A DNA stretch of 62,696 bases from Temnopleurus reevesii (GCA_036244855.1 BQKZ01000160.1:74420-137115), one strand, 5' to 3'. Shown: positions 36,471 to 48,067, numbered from the stretch's first letter. The notes: generated by a model not told the origin, from the letters alone. Made by a program: numbers and translations.

Positions 36471-36994
36471 TCCTAAATATAGACTTTCTTCATTAATGTG
36501 CTGGAAAATATGCTCAGTTGGAAGCAAGGAGTCTAATTGACAATCGGTAATATGCACAGGTAGGGGGAAGGAGCTTTCACAACAAAATATTATTGCTTTT
36601 GTGACGATAATTTAGGAAATAGCAGATCATTTGACAAGTGAAAGAAAAAGATATTGACAGGCCCCATACATGAAGGCTGCTAATTTGTTATTTCCAAAGA
36701 TTAGTAAGAGAGAGTACATCTGAAAACATGCATGTATTTCATCGCTCTTCAAAAAGCCACTAGCCCTGGATACATGTGGGTAGTACTGACAGCTTCATAA
36801 CAGTAGCAAAGTTCATGAACATCAATAGAAGTAACTATAATTTGTATACCGCACAGTGCATAAGCTCATCTGCGCTAACCCAAGGAAGTATGATCTGTGC
36901 AAGGCAGAATGAAACTTTAAATCATTATTTTTTTTCCTTTCCAGCATTTACAGGAGTGTTTAAAACCAGATCTACCCTGTCGCTCACCCTCCTA

Positions 36995-37030
36995 CCCCCC
37001 CCCCCCCCCCCCAAAAAAAAAAAAAAAAAA
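36995..37030. repeat. PolyC-polyA junction tract
   Basis: C18 immediately followed by A18. The proline/lysine tail of the overlapping frame comes from this tract. Confidence 0.9.
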
Positions 37031-37529
37031 TCAAGATAGTTCATATTATCATCCATTTACCATTTCTGTGAAAATGGCCACACCCAAGGTTTTATTTTCA
37101 ATTTTCCATTCACATAGCATTGAAAATAAATCACAATAAATTCATAGATATAGGTATTTCAAAATATCTACATTCTTTATCTTCATTGTCCAATTTTCCC
37201 CATGAATGTGTTTTGAAATTAAAAAAAAAAAATCGATAAAAATTTTTTCTTCTAACTGACCCCAATTTTCTCAGTCAAAATATAGCACATGGAAGACCAA
37301 ACGAATGCCTCTTTTCTCTTTTTTTTTTTTTTTCCTCAGCAATGAATGGTGTTATGAGGTATAAATCATTAACAACCTTCTCGTTCAAAACGTGTCAAGA
37401 TCGACCTCAAAAGATACATGACGTTCAAACTTGCCCTCAAGTAACCCCTGATGGCATCCTGCACATGTGTCTTCCAGAGACCAATTGTCCGATCCTGGTC
37501 TAATTAACAATTTCCTTCATAGTCCCCTT

Positions 37530-37960
37530 GCTGCGGGGATGGATTGCCCGACAGGACAGTTATAGGACGATCAATTACCCACTGCATGTAGAACAGGACA
37601 TCAAAAGTGCACATGATGGTCAGTTCCTTCGGAGGGGTTGGCTAAGGACAAGGTTCCAACTTTTTGCCGATAACAACATTTCTTGACTTTTCCCTGATTT
37701 TCCCTGATAAATTTTCAAAATTCCAGTATAATTACAATGTATGTAAGGCTACTTGGTGTGGGGATAGATTGCCCACCAGGACAGTTATAGGACGATCAAT
37801 TACCCGTTGCTTGGAGAACAGGACATCAAAAGTGCACATGATGGTCAGTTTCTTGGGAGGGGTTGGCTAAGGACAGAATTCACAGTTTTTTACCATAATG
37901 AAATTTCTTGAATTTTCCCTGATTTTCCCTGATAAATTTTCAAAATTCCATGAAAACTTG
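37530..37960. repeat. Tandem duplication, 225-bp period
   Basis: GGGGATGGATTGCCC at 37535 recurs at 37760 as GGGGATAGATTGCCC, followed in both by GGACAGTTATAGGACGATCA, AACAGGACATCAAAAGTGCA, GGGTTGGCTAAGGACA and TTCCCTGATTTTCCCTGATA. Related TTCCCTGA-type text recurs near 59.07 kb (ATTCCCTGATTTTTCCCTGA), marking a dispersed family. Confidence 0.85.
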
Positions 37961-40263
37961 TCATAAACATGTAGGTCAACCTTATTTACTCATTTTAACC
38001 AATTTTGATGCAAATTTTGATGCAAACTCAATTATCAATATTGATCATTGCTGATGTCAGAATTGATGAAGGATTGATGATATTAAAATTTACTAATTTT
38101 CCCTCCAACTTGAAGGATTTTCATCAAATTCCCTGAGTTTTCCTTGACTTGAAAATTTGAACTAATTTTCCAGGTTTTACTGAAAGATTGGGAACCATAA
38201 AGGAAAAAAATTGTAATTGTCAAGTGACAATTCTTCTTAAAAATGTTTGGTGGCCTGATTTTTTTTTATTCATTTTGCTTTCATTTTTCACAATATTCTT
38301 TCTGGAAAATATGATGTTGTGGGCAAAGATAAAATTTTGAACAAAACTACAAAGATTTTACTAATACTATGTTTTTTAAATATAAATTAAACTACATGTA
38401 TATAAAGTTTCAAAAAGCTCAGGACAGGGTATTTACAAATATGGTCAGTCGGTAAGAATATTTTTTTAAATAATTCCAACAAGTATGGAAGATTGCTGGT
38501 TATTTCTTACTTCATATATACTGTAGAGAAGAAGAGAAAAACAACCAACAGACCAATTTTTATGATTTTTACGCATTTTGAAGTTCTTTCCCAATTACCT
38601 GATTTTTTCATTACAGATTCCCATTTTTTAACAAAGTCATCCATCATTCATTCATATTTCTTGGAAAATGTAGCCAAAGGCATAAGAGAGAGGGAGAAAG
38701 AGGGAAAGAGAGAGGGGAGGATAAATTCGGCCATGACCAGCGGACAAATAGCTGTCCAAGTTCCCTGAAGATTTGATGATTTTAATAAGTTTCTATTCAC
38801 AAAAATGCTACAAAGCTTGAATGGCAGAGAGGCAAAGTTCACCTTGAAAGAGTAGTCTACAAATTCAGAACGGAATTTCAGGGCAGCTTCAATACACATA
38901 TGCAAATTTACATATCAGTTGATCGTGACAACACAAAAGCTTGCCCTTTGGGAGATAAGAACAAGTATAATATGCAAATTGGATTCCAAGTAATGCAAGA
39001 ATGTGCATAAATCTTTAATCTTATAATAAACCAGGCAATTTAATTGCTAAATAGATAATTTCAACAACAAAAAAAAGAAACCTAGCGCACTTGGTCTGTT
39101 AGCTGGCACATTTCATTGTTTTGTTTAACTTTAAAATGAATTGATGCAAATTTAAGTAGGGAAATACATTAATTCACTCAATCTTCCTGACTTGAAATAT
39201 TAAAAACTTTTGAAAGCATAATTCAGAAGAGCATTTTCAGATGGGTGGAGGCTTACAGGGATCATCAAGAATACACACTGTACAATGTATAGTGCCCCCA
39301 ACAAAAAATTTAAAAATCTGGTAACTAGAATGGCAAATAATCTTTAAAAGGGGAGAGGTATAGATGCAGCATTATGCACAGATGACGCAAGTCTATTTTC
39401 TATTGATGATTTTTAAAAAAGAGGGAACAGTACTTTTGTAAGTTTGGGTCTGAATTTACAGACTATGATCAAGTTCAAGCTCACTCTTGGGCCCTCGGGT
39501 CATGGAGGGGTCAGCTGAACTTCGGAGGGGGTGAAGGACCAACAAAATGATGGTCAAACATGGAGGGGTCTACTCCTATATAGGGTTATACACTAGACTT
39601 TGGGAATTAGCGTGTTACTTCTGATGCCACAAATCAGAACATTCGCAACAATCACAACAAATCAGGCATTAATTTTTAGTGCAGATGTAAAATACAGGGA
39701 CCACAGAATTGAGGGAAGGAGGAGAGGGGTGAAGCCCTCTTTCAACTTTTTTTGCAGTTAATACATTCAAACCTATGGGAATCTCAAATTGAATTTCGCC
39801 CTATATTCGTATGCAATTCCAGTAATATTCAATGTTTATGGACTCGCCTAAAACAGGACACCTTTCAAGAAAAAACAAGTATTCATCACAGAAAGGCTTA
39901 CCATGTATGAAAGATTTTAAAATGCAGGAATCAGCTTAATCACAAAGAGGGTAGAATGACTAGAATCTCGAAACTGGGCAAGTTTGGGAGAGTGTGGAGC
40001 TGCTTACTATTCTGGATACGTGGGGAGAAAAGGCTCGGACAGAGGATGTTAGGAAGAGGTGAACTATATTTTGCAAGTGTCGGAAACGGGTGGGAAATGG
40101 GCATAATTTCTCATTGATCGAAGTTTGTAACAAGACTTTTCCTTCCTTAAGAACTACTTGGCAAAGAGTCGCTGAAAGTCTGCCTTCCAAAATATCTACT
40201 TGGAAAAAAGGCCAACCAAAACGTGATGCAATTTTTGAACTCTTGTGCTGAGTGCTTATGTTG
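37961..40263. other. Unassigned noncoding stretch
   Basis: A short GA-rich run lies at 38686-38720. No gene features recognised. Confidence 0.45.
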
Positions 40264-40378
40264 CCAAGATTCCCCAGCCGCAGAGCACTTTCCTTATTTT
40301 AGATACTGTTGGGGATGTGACCAAGATTCCCCAGCCGCAGAGCACTTTCCCTATTTTAGAAACTGTTGGAGATGTGAC
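40264..40378. repeat. Tandem duplication, 57-bp period
   Basis: CCAAGATTCCCCAGCCGCAG begins at 40264 and again at 40321. Both units end GATGTGA, with only a few differences. Confidence 0.9.
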
Positions 40379-40975
40379 CAAAATTATAGATCAGGGAAAT
40401 AGTGCTTGAATGCGGAGTGAGTACTTGCTTCATAAATGAAGCATGTGCAACATTTCATAATGGCAAATCATGTTCGTTCACAATAAACGACCCTGTTCAC
40501 ATAAATGTTTAGCCTAATGGTGATCTCTGCTTTGGTTTAAAACACAGGACCACAATCAGGCCTGCTGATTTAGGACAAGAACTGGAAGAAGGAAGGCCCC
40601 CACCTTCCGGCAAGCCGATTTTTTTTGTTTAGTTTTAAAAGTATGCACAAGTATGCAAGTCAAAATTCAATATCAAATTGTCTTTACAAATGAACTATGA
40701 GAACATCTCACTGTCATAAGAATTGCTGTTTAGTGCTAATATTGGCAAGGCACTGACGGTCATAGGCCGGCCTCAAATGTTGGTTTAAACACACCAGTAA
40801 TGAATGTAAAAGAAAATAATAAAACAGTTTGGGTACATAACCCAAGTTTACCCTGCCTTGAGGTACTCCAATAGTGGTCCTGCAGTTAATTTTGGGTCAG
40901 AGAATAGATGATTGAGATGAATTTTCTTATTCATATATGGCTCTAGATTAACAATAAATAACAATTATTAAAGAT
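40379..40975. other. Unassigned noncoding stretch
   Basis: Nothing recognised. Confidence 0.45.
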
Positions 40976-41745
40976 TTACTTTATCCAAAAACATAGCTGT
41001 ACCCTCCTAAATCTTCGAGGCTTCGGGTGAGAAATACATGACAGAACAGGAAGTTGCCAGCAGTTGATTATGGAGTGGCTTTCGAAGAGATGCTTAACAA
41101 AAACTAATAATGATTACAGATTAAATTTTATCTCAAAACAGAGCCATACCCCCCTCCACCCTCTCAGAGGCTTTGGGTGAGAAATACAAGAGAGAACAAG
41201 AAGTGGCATTGATAGAGATTAATTCATCCCCTTCAATGGCTTTCGAAGAGATGATGAACAAGAACCAATAATGATCAAAGATTCATACCTTATCCAAAAC
41301 AGAGCCATACCCTCCCCAATCTTTGAGGCTTCAGGTGAGAAATATGAACAAGAAGTTGCTAGGCATTGTTGAATGGAGCTGAATTTATTCTCGACAATGG
41401 CATTAGTAGAGATTAATAAAAACTAATAATGATTAATGTATCTTATCCCAAAATGGAGCTGTACCCTTCCCAATCTTGAAGAAGACTTCTTGTCACAAAT
41501 ACACGACAAAACAAAAAGTTGCCAGGCGTTATTGATAGTGATTAATTCATCCTCTTCAATGGCTTCCGAAGAGATGATGAACAAAAACTAATAACGATAA
41601 AAGATTCATATCTTATCCAAAACACAGCCATACCCTCCCCAATCTTGGATGCTTCGGGTGTGAACTACAAGACGGAACAAGATGTTGGGAGGCGTCGATG
41701 ATGGAGATGAATTTATTCTTTTCAATGGCTTTAGAAGAGATGATT
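40976..41745. repeat. Degenerate minisatellite, 5 units of ~150-170 bp
   Basis: The unit reads TTATCCAAAACAGAGCCATA, CCCTCCCCAATCTT, GAGGCTTCGGGTGAGAAATA, GAACAAGAAGTTGCCAG, TTCAATGGCTTTCGAAGAGA, TGATGAACAAAAACTAATAA. Starts fall near 40983, 41135, 41292, 41447 and 41617. Copies are strongly diverged, indicating age. Immediately beyond the last unit the sequence changes to a complex non-repetitive block. Confidence 0.85.
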
Positions 41746-41995
41746 AAGCTTGACAGGGGCTGGCAGGCTACGACGGGGGTGTTAACTCGTTAAGTCATCT
41801 AATCGTGTCATTTGGCTTGAAGCGGGATAACCCTCGTGTCTAGGGGATGAATGGGGATTATTTATTCATGTTAAACATCCACGGAGGCATCGCTCCATCT
41901 GCGACTATTTCGTCTCGTTCATCATCAGGGCTGGATGGCTGTTATGTGTGCTATTAACATCTTGATGACCTCCGGTTTAGACATGTCAAGAGTTT
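41746..41995. promoter_or_regulatory. Candidate conserved regulatory block
   Basis: About 250 bp of complex, non-repetitive, GC-richer sequence next to the minisatellite. It includes GGGGATTATTTATTCATG (a GGATTA Otx/Bicoid-type core) and CGGAGGCATCGCTCCATCTG. No frame stays open across it. It could be an enhancer, or the sequence from which the adjacent repeat expanded. Evidence is compositional plus motif words. Confidence 0.3.
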
Positions 41996-42539
41996 TTGCT
42001 CAAGAAATTAGATCACATCGAGAAAGAAACTCTTATGTAGCAACTCGGAATAGTACCCAATACAATGTGGACCTTTAGTTTGTCATCAAATGTCTGATTT
42101 CCTATCAAAAGCGTAAATTCATAATGCTGATAGTAATATTTTCAGCTACTTCTTTTCATATTCAGGAAATAAAGAATGACAACGCTCTTTGGTTATGAAT
42201 TTTGTTTGTGGGGATAGATAAAATTTAGAATAAAAGAGTAAGAAACCTCTCATTATATTTTCCCAAAGCAAACTGTGATAATTTCAAAGAAGATAGTTTT
42301 ATATTTCATGCTACACTTGGTTTAAAAGGTAAGTTAATGCCAGTGGGTAATATTAGATTTCCTTTATTGAAAGACAGTGATGCATACTTATAGACTCACA
42401 CAAACGGTTAAATTGGGAAAGCAAAAAAGATATTTAAAAAATGAACATAAAAGTTACTTTGCATTCTCTAGCAATCGCATACAGTAACATGAAACAGTAT
42501 AATGTACTATTAAGTTTGACATCATCACAACTCATTTCA
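41996..42539. other. Unassigned noncoding stretch
   Basis: Nothing recognised. Confidence 0.45.
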
Positions 42540-43155
42540 GCTTAAGAGAAAACTAGCAACCTGAAGCGAAATACAACGTTGGGCAGTATGGATGTACAAA
42601 AAGAAAGTTCATCCTGTCCATAGCATCATTAACAACAGCCTTGCTCAAATGTGCTGAAACATGAATATTTACTGAAACACTATATCGTATATATATGACT
42701 GTATCAATAATAGATATGCACATATGATTATCTTCCACACATTTCCTCTCAATTTTCCCCTCAAGGCAACATTTAGCGAGGAAATTATGGCATGAAATAA
42801 TAATTTTCTGTCATTGCATCTCTGACATCAAGAGACGTTTCGAAATCATCTGGCAACCTGAAATGCAACATTCGTACTCAATAAACCAATGAAAGGAATT
42901 CATCCAGTGACTTTAAACTAGTCTATAATCTTAATAGCCCTTCTGTCATGAGAAGATCCATACTGAAACCATTTTTTCCTGAATCACTATATAAATCATT
43001 GTATCAATAATAGAAATATGATCATCTTCAGACACATTTCTTCCCAATTTTACCCCCAAGGCGCCAGTAAAAGAAGATACTATGCATGAAATGGCAATTT
43101 TCTGTACGAAATAATAATTTTGTGTCACCAATGATGTTGAAAATGTTGAAGACAA

Positions 43156-43270
43156 GGGCCCCGTAACAGAAAAGTTAGCGATTAATTGCGGTGGCGAACC
43201 ATGTACAAAAGTTTGCAATCGATCGCAAAATCAAATAGAGATTAATCGCAAACCTTTATGTTACAGGGCC
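43156..43270. mobile_element. 115-bp hairpin MITE inserted in tandem unit 2
   Basis: GGGCCCCGTAACAGAAAAG at the left and CTTTATGTTACAGGGCC at the right are complementary, with internal GCGATTAATTGCG and GATTAATCGCAA also pairing. Unit 3 lacks it: TTGAAATGTTAACGAC joins directly to CTAGTAACAATCC. It is related in termini to 28956-29096. Confidence 0.8.
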
Positions 43271-43597
43271 GTGGTAACGATTCCTCTGACATTGAAACGT
43301 TACACATCTTTTGGTCCATAATAATTCATGTTGTTCTAGTGACATTATATACATTTGTACTTCCTCTTTTTTCGCCAAGGGAGAACTTCTAATTTTTTTT
43401 CCTGAATCACTATATAAATCATTGTATCAATAATAAAAATATGATCATCTTCGGACACATTTCTTCCCACTTTTACCCCCAAGGCGCCAGTAAAAGAAGA
43501 TACTATGCATTAAATAACAATTTTGTGTCACCAATAGTCTTGAAATGTTAACGACCTAGTAACAATCCAGACCTAAAAGACATCTTTTGGTACTTAA

Positions 43598-44259
43598 AGG
43601 GGAACTTCACCCAGATATTGATGTGCGCTCAATGGATGAAGAAAAATAAAATACTATAATTTAGTCAATTTGTGAAAATTTGAGCAAAATCCGACAATCC
43701 ATTCAAAAGTTATGATTCAAAGTTTTGATTTACATCCCCATGCGCTCCTCAAATTGGCAACGTACAGGCACAATATGGCTGCCAACATGGAGAACTCTCC
43801 ATTCACTTTGTACTCAGAATTTCACATTTTCTTCTTTTCCTAGAAAAATCGACAAAATTGTACTTTTCTCTTTAACCCATCGACTACTGAATTCTGTAAT
43901 TCCTATATATTTTGTGCAGGGAACTCCCGGTTCCAGTAGTAAATGGGTCAAGTATGATATGGACATTTGAATTCTGCATGCATTTTAGAATGAATTTTGT
44001 TGATTTATTGTCTACTTTTCTCGAAAAATAAGAAAATGTGACCTTCTGTGTACAAAGTGAATGGAAAGTTCTCTAAGTTGGCAGCCATTTTGTGCCTGTA
44101 CGTTGCCAATTTAAGGAGCCCATGAGGGGTTTAAATCAAAACTTTTAAAATTCATAACTTTTGAATGGATTGTTGGATTTTGCTCAAATTTTCAAAGTTT
44201 GATCATCGTATTTTTTTTCATCCAAGGAAAGTGCATCAATGTCTAGGTGAAGTTCCCTT
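43598..44259. mobile_element. 662-bp palindromic TTAA element inserted in tandem unit 3
   Basis: TTAA at 43594-43597 and 44260-44263 flank it. The ends AGGGGAACTTCACC and GGTGAAGTTCCCTT are inverted. Arms of roughly 220 bp pair throughout (TGGCTGCCAACATGGAGAAC against GTTCTCTAAGTTGGCAGCCA). Unit 2 of the host repeat provides the empty site (GGTCCATAATAATTCAT). A smaller hairpin is nested at 43873-43950. It is non-autonomous, and the superfamily is uncertain among those that target TTAA. Confidence 0.85.
43873..43950. mobile_element. ~78-bp hairpin nested inside the TTAA element
   Basis: TAACCCATCGACTACTGAAT ... CCAGTAGTAAATGGGTCA forms inverted ends. A homologous copy at 60541-60615 reads AACCCATTGACTACTAAATT ... 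TTGTCAATGGGT. The otherwise comparable TTAA element at 55940-56528 lacks it, and the 73-bp length difference between the two elements agrees with the insertion size. Confidence 0.75.
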
Positions 44260-44340
44260 TTAAGAATTCATAACGTTCTTGTGATTTTTAATGTGTTTTT
44301 TTTCCATCAAGGGAGAACTAATACTTTTGTATTCTCTTTG

Positions 44341-45445
44341 ACGTATAACAATCCGTTTTGTGTTCTACCATTCCTGTGGGAAAAGCATATTTTATGTGCA
44401 TACTATTCACGAAATATTTTACATTTATTCAATTTCTCATATCATGGAAGCCATAATTATTCAAAGCACTTCAACTTGGGAAAATTACTTCAAGATTCAC
44501 AGGAAAACTTGATTTTTACCCAACTATTTCATGCAAACTATATGTATGGTTCAAATTGAATACCAGTCAATGTATTTTTCTCTTTCTTTATCTCAATGTA
44601 TCATCAAAGCCTTAAGGCTGATTCCCTTTAGTTTTAATATTTGTAAATCATGCTAGATATATGCCTACAATACCTTCTGTATAGCTAACTAAGAAAAAAA
44701 ATTCACACTATTGAACAAACGCACCATTAATATGATGTTCCAAAAAAATCATGCTGGTGCCGTCTAATTCAGAATAGCAAATAAGCCTATCATACCCTAT
44801 AATATATTGATAAATAAGAATGTATTATTCAATAAACAGGACTTCACAAATAATGTATATTCCATTCATTCAACAATGGCAATACAATATTCCAAATATT
44901 TAAGAATACTAAGCAACGAATTAATTCACTTAGCAGTCTTCTATGAATAGCTTTTTCAATCAAGGTACCTTACATATAGAAACTCTCATTTGTCAATAAG
45001 CAATGAGCATTGATGCTATTGTAATTCATGTTTACTAAAAACATTGCTTATTCCATTACCGGCCCCAACCCAAACATTTTCTCAGTGTACATACGTCAGT
45101 AGCATGTAAGACAGCCATCCACGATACTAAAATTAAATTCACATGTCCTTCAAATATCATCAACAAGTTTCCAATAGGCACTTAAAATGATTGGCTTAGC
45201 TTATCCAAGGGAAGGTAACGACTATAATTGCCACAAAGCAGTCAATCAATTTAATCAGTCCCGAAAGCCAATTGCACAAGAGTCTTCATAGTTCGTGTAC
45301 TCTACATTTTTAATCAAGTTAATAGGTCCGCACAATGGAAGGCCCACTGTGCAGCAGTCTCCGGTCTTCGGACATTGCTGGGATTACCATATGGGGGGCG
45401 TCAGCATTATCCAAAAATTTTGAAATTCGGTTCACTATTTCTGGC
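44341..45445. other. Unassigned noncoding stretch
   Basis: AT-rich, no feature recognised. Confidence 0.45.
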
Positions 45446-45575
45446 GCCTGCCTATAAACATAAAAGATGCAATTAAACTTGCAATAAATATTTATTGTAA
45501 GTCTATGGCAAAATATGTACCAAAGAGATACGATTAATTGCCAAATTAATTGTATCTCTTATTTTTTACAGACCC
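45446..45575. mobile_element. Diverged hairpin MITE, relative of 28956-29096
   Basis: In reverse orientation to the 28.9-kb copy it shares AACATAAAAGATGCAAT, TTGTAAGTCTAT, ACCAAAGAGAT and CAAATTAATTG in the same order. The ends are degraded (GCCTATAAACATAAAAG and CTTATTTTTTACAGACCC). Confidence 0.65.
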
Positions 45576-45724
45576 ATTTTTTTTTTACAGACCCCTGATC
45601 TGTCAAAATGAGAAGTGGATCAGAACAATTACATCTGTAAAGAAATAGAATTAACATGCTATTTTACTAGCTGATTCTCAAGATTGACAGACTAAAAACT
45701 ATTAAAAGGCTTATTTGCGAGGGC

Positions 45725-45875
45725 TGATCTGGCCGAATTAAACTTGGAGATCAGGTAAACTTGGGATGGTATCCTGAAGTCATTCTCTAGACATTGAATG
45801 CCACACCATTGTCATCATGCAAATGTGTGATGCTCGCTGCCAAAGTTTAGTCCTCTGCTACCCGAGAGGGGTGGG
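45725..45875. promoter_or_regulatory. Candidate island with an octamer motif
   Basis: A complex block containing ATGCAAAT, the POU octamer core, within CATCATGCAAATGTGTGATG, plus GCTCGCTGCC. No open frame of note. A regulatory role is only suggested by composition and one motif. Confidence 0.2.
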
Positions 45876-46436
45876 GGAGATTTCCTACATGTATGCATGT
45901 ATCAAAGCTTCATTTAATGCGCTTGTCACGAGATGAATGAAGCTTGTTTTCTATATAAATCTTTATAAATCAAGAGTAAATGATGACATGTTTCAATAAA
46001 ATGAACAGTATTTCCAACATTCTACAGTGGAAATTGTACATGAACACATTTTGAGATGCATGTACACTGTATTCAATTCATGCAGTAACAAAACATCTGT
46101 TTACAAGTAATATCTGGGACAAGAATAATTGGTCTATGATATAAAATGTGAATGAAAAGAAACAACAACCCCAAAGACACATGCCTCTCATCAAAATGAC
46201 AAGACCAATACAGTTCTGAGACACACTTTAGGTCTGGTACTCCTGTTCCTTCAAAATAGTCTTAAAAAGAGACTCCATTTCATGCTTGTAAAGGCAAATT
46301 TTGCAGATTGCATAGAATGTAAAAAAAAAAATCAAAACAAAAATCACAGGTATCATCAATTGCTGTATCATAACTCAAAGCTACATGTATAATGTGATTA
46401 ATACACAAACAGAAACAATGTAATACCACAACAAAA
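45876..46436. other. Unassigned noncoding stretch
   Basis: Nothing recognised. Confidence 0.45.
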
Positions 46437-46634
46437 TTACTTAGCAGGGTCTGGAATTAGCAGACCAGCATATAATAGGTCCAATGAAAGACCAAGACTT
46501 AGGTTTGAGATACAAGTCTTTGGTGTCTCTTGCTGGATTAGTTTGACTAAGAGGTTTATAACACCTTCTTCACCTAATTCTTCACATCTTTTCAACCCCT
46601 TTTGTGATTTTTCCAACTCCTTTTTATGATACAT
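46437..46634 (-). CDS. Candidate terminal exon, unknown protein
   Basis: A 65-codon minus-strand frame ends in TAA at 46437. Its translation looks protein-like: a charged amphipathic start (KKELEKSQKGLKRCEELGEE), a helix-like stretch (GVINLLVKLIQQE), then a leucine-rich tail ending LLIPDPAK. On the minus strand, the upstream sequence TTTTCTATCTAATTTTCTCT is a plausible branch and pyrimidine tract ahead of a CATAAAAAG acceptor near 46625, so the true exon may start there rather than at the ATG. The charge and hydrophobicity pattern resembles an all-helical (ARM/TPR-like) end. No family is identified and no partner exons were found. Chance is not excluded at this length. Confidence 0.3.
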   Translation of the reverse strand: MYHKKELEKSQKGLKRCEELGEEGVINLLVKLIQQETPKTCISNLSLGLSLDLLYAGLLIPDPAK

Positions 46635-46898
46635 GACAAGAGAAAATTAGATAGAAAACCTACAGCGTAAAGTAGATCTTTGGCGACAGACAGAAGTCGA
46701 GTTTTACACTAGTATAGGCCCGAGGTTATACAATAAAGGTGATACATCTTGAATATATATATATGGATAGATATTTGCCTCAGGAAACCCAAAGCAATCG
46801 CCATGGGTGCCCTTTTTGCTTGCCTTGGTTCCCTCTTTGAATTTCCTTTAGGTTATTAAACTGACTAGTTTTGGGAGGATGGCGCTTCAGATATTTAA

Positions 46899-47450
46899 AA
46901 GGGGAGTCGATCTATCCAAAAATTATAATTTTATCACTGATGCAGAAAAAATTGGTGAGCAGAGCAAAAAAAGTTTGAGTGAAATCGGACAACTAATAAG
47001 AAAGTTATGAATGTTTGAATATATAGACAAATTGGCAACTGATGACGTCATCGGTGCACAACTGACTGTTTATGATATTGATATCAATGTCATAAAATGT
47101 TACTTTCCCCTCATAAATATGATTTCTTCAAAACTTTAACCGTAGGATATCTTCACGGTAGATATGTAGACTCACTATTTGCATGTTTACATCCATACAA
47201 ACTTTGCATTTTTCTCTAAAAATGATGAATTTTGCACCATATATAAAAAGAAAATTCTGGTTAGTTGTGCACCCATGATGTTATCAAATTGGCAACATCT
47301 CTGGAAATTTCCACTGATTTGGACATTTTTTTCAAATCTTTAAAAATCCATAACTTTCTTATTACTTGTCCGACTTTCTTCAAACCTTTTTTGTTTTGCT
47401 CACCAATTTTTTCTGCTCCTGTTAAAAAAAATATTATATTTGGGTAGACT
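46899..47450. mobile_element. ~550-bp palindromic element, second family
   Basis: The left arm (GGGGAGTCGATCTATCCAAA, TTGGTGAGCAGAGCAAAAAA, GAAATCGGACAACTAATAAG, AAATTGGCAACTGATGACGT) is complementary to the right arm (CATGATGTTATCAAATTGGC, CTTATTACTTGTCCGACTTT, TTTTGCTCACCAATTTTTTC, TTGGGTAGACTC). TTAA precedes the left end (46895-46898). The right flank is TTATA, so the target duplication is imperfect. The layout parallels the TTAA family but the sequence differs. Confidence 0.75.
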
Positions 47451-47550
47451 CTTATAGGTTTCTAAGTACTGTTTTTCCTTGATTAGATAAATGACATTCA
47501 TTAAAACTTACTTCCCAAAAAGCATCCACTCTTTCACGCAATTGCTTAGA

Positions 47551-47775
47551 CCCCTCCCCCCAAAAAAAATTGTTTTGCTGGATTCCTATGCCATTTGAAA
47601 AAACAGCGTCGGCCGGTCTGAAAAAGATTTTTCTTTTTTTTTTTAGAACTCAATTTAAACAGTTCATGTGGAAAATAAGGTGTAAAAGAGAATGAAAAGT
47701 AAAAGAGCATCTAAAAAATATTTTTAAGCTGGTTGGTGGAAGGTATCCAATCATTTTTTTTTCAGCCTAATTTTT
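47551..47775. mobile_element. Probable CnAn-headed element
   Basis: CCCCTCCCCCCAAAAAAAATTG leads into GCTGGATTCC. About 200 bp later, GGTTGGTGGAAGGTATCCAATC and a T-run read as the degenerate inverted counterpart. Same organisation as the polyC-polyA elements near 54.5 and 61.5 kb. Boundaries are approximate. Confidence 0.4.
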
Positions 47776-48006
47776 CTGAATTAGAATTATGAATGTAAAG
47801 CATATTTCTGAAGATATATATACAGTATCAATACAGCAAGAAAGAAGAACACAAATAAAATAGATATATCAATAAATAAACACATTTAATGACGAAAACC
47901 TAAACAAACGAATACAATGAATGAAACAAATATAAAATGCCATTGGAAATCATGGTTCAAATGGTTTCTCTAATATCAAATGTGTGTGACTCAAGGAAAA
48001 GAATGT

Positions 48007-48007
48007 N
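48007..48007. other. Single-N assembly join
   Basis: A single ambiguous base shortly before the triplicated repeat. No exact flanking duplication is visible here. Confidence 0.7.
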
Positions 48008-48067
48008 TTCAATAGGGGTGGTGGAGACAGCAGGTGGCTATTATTTTCCGCCCCTAATGGCACTTGT

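Larger units (their letters stand above)
42540..44340. repeat. Three-unit tandem repeat (~310 bp) with nested insertions
   Basis: Unit landmarks: GCAACCTGAA (42558, 42853), CTGAATCACTATATAAATCA (near 42980 and 43403; diverged at 42675), TGTATCAATAATAG, GATCATCTTC, CCCCAAGGCGCCAGTAAAAG and ACATCTTTTGGT. Once the insertions at 43156-43270 and 43598-44259 are removed, the period is about 310 bp in all units. Confidence 0.8.

Noticed and set aside
36776..37039. 87-codon frame with a pyrimidine-tract acceptor before CATTTACAGGAG
   Set aside because: The acceptor is good, but the downstream frame runs into a C18A18 homopolymer and shows no coding character.
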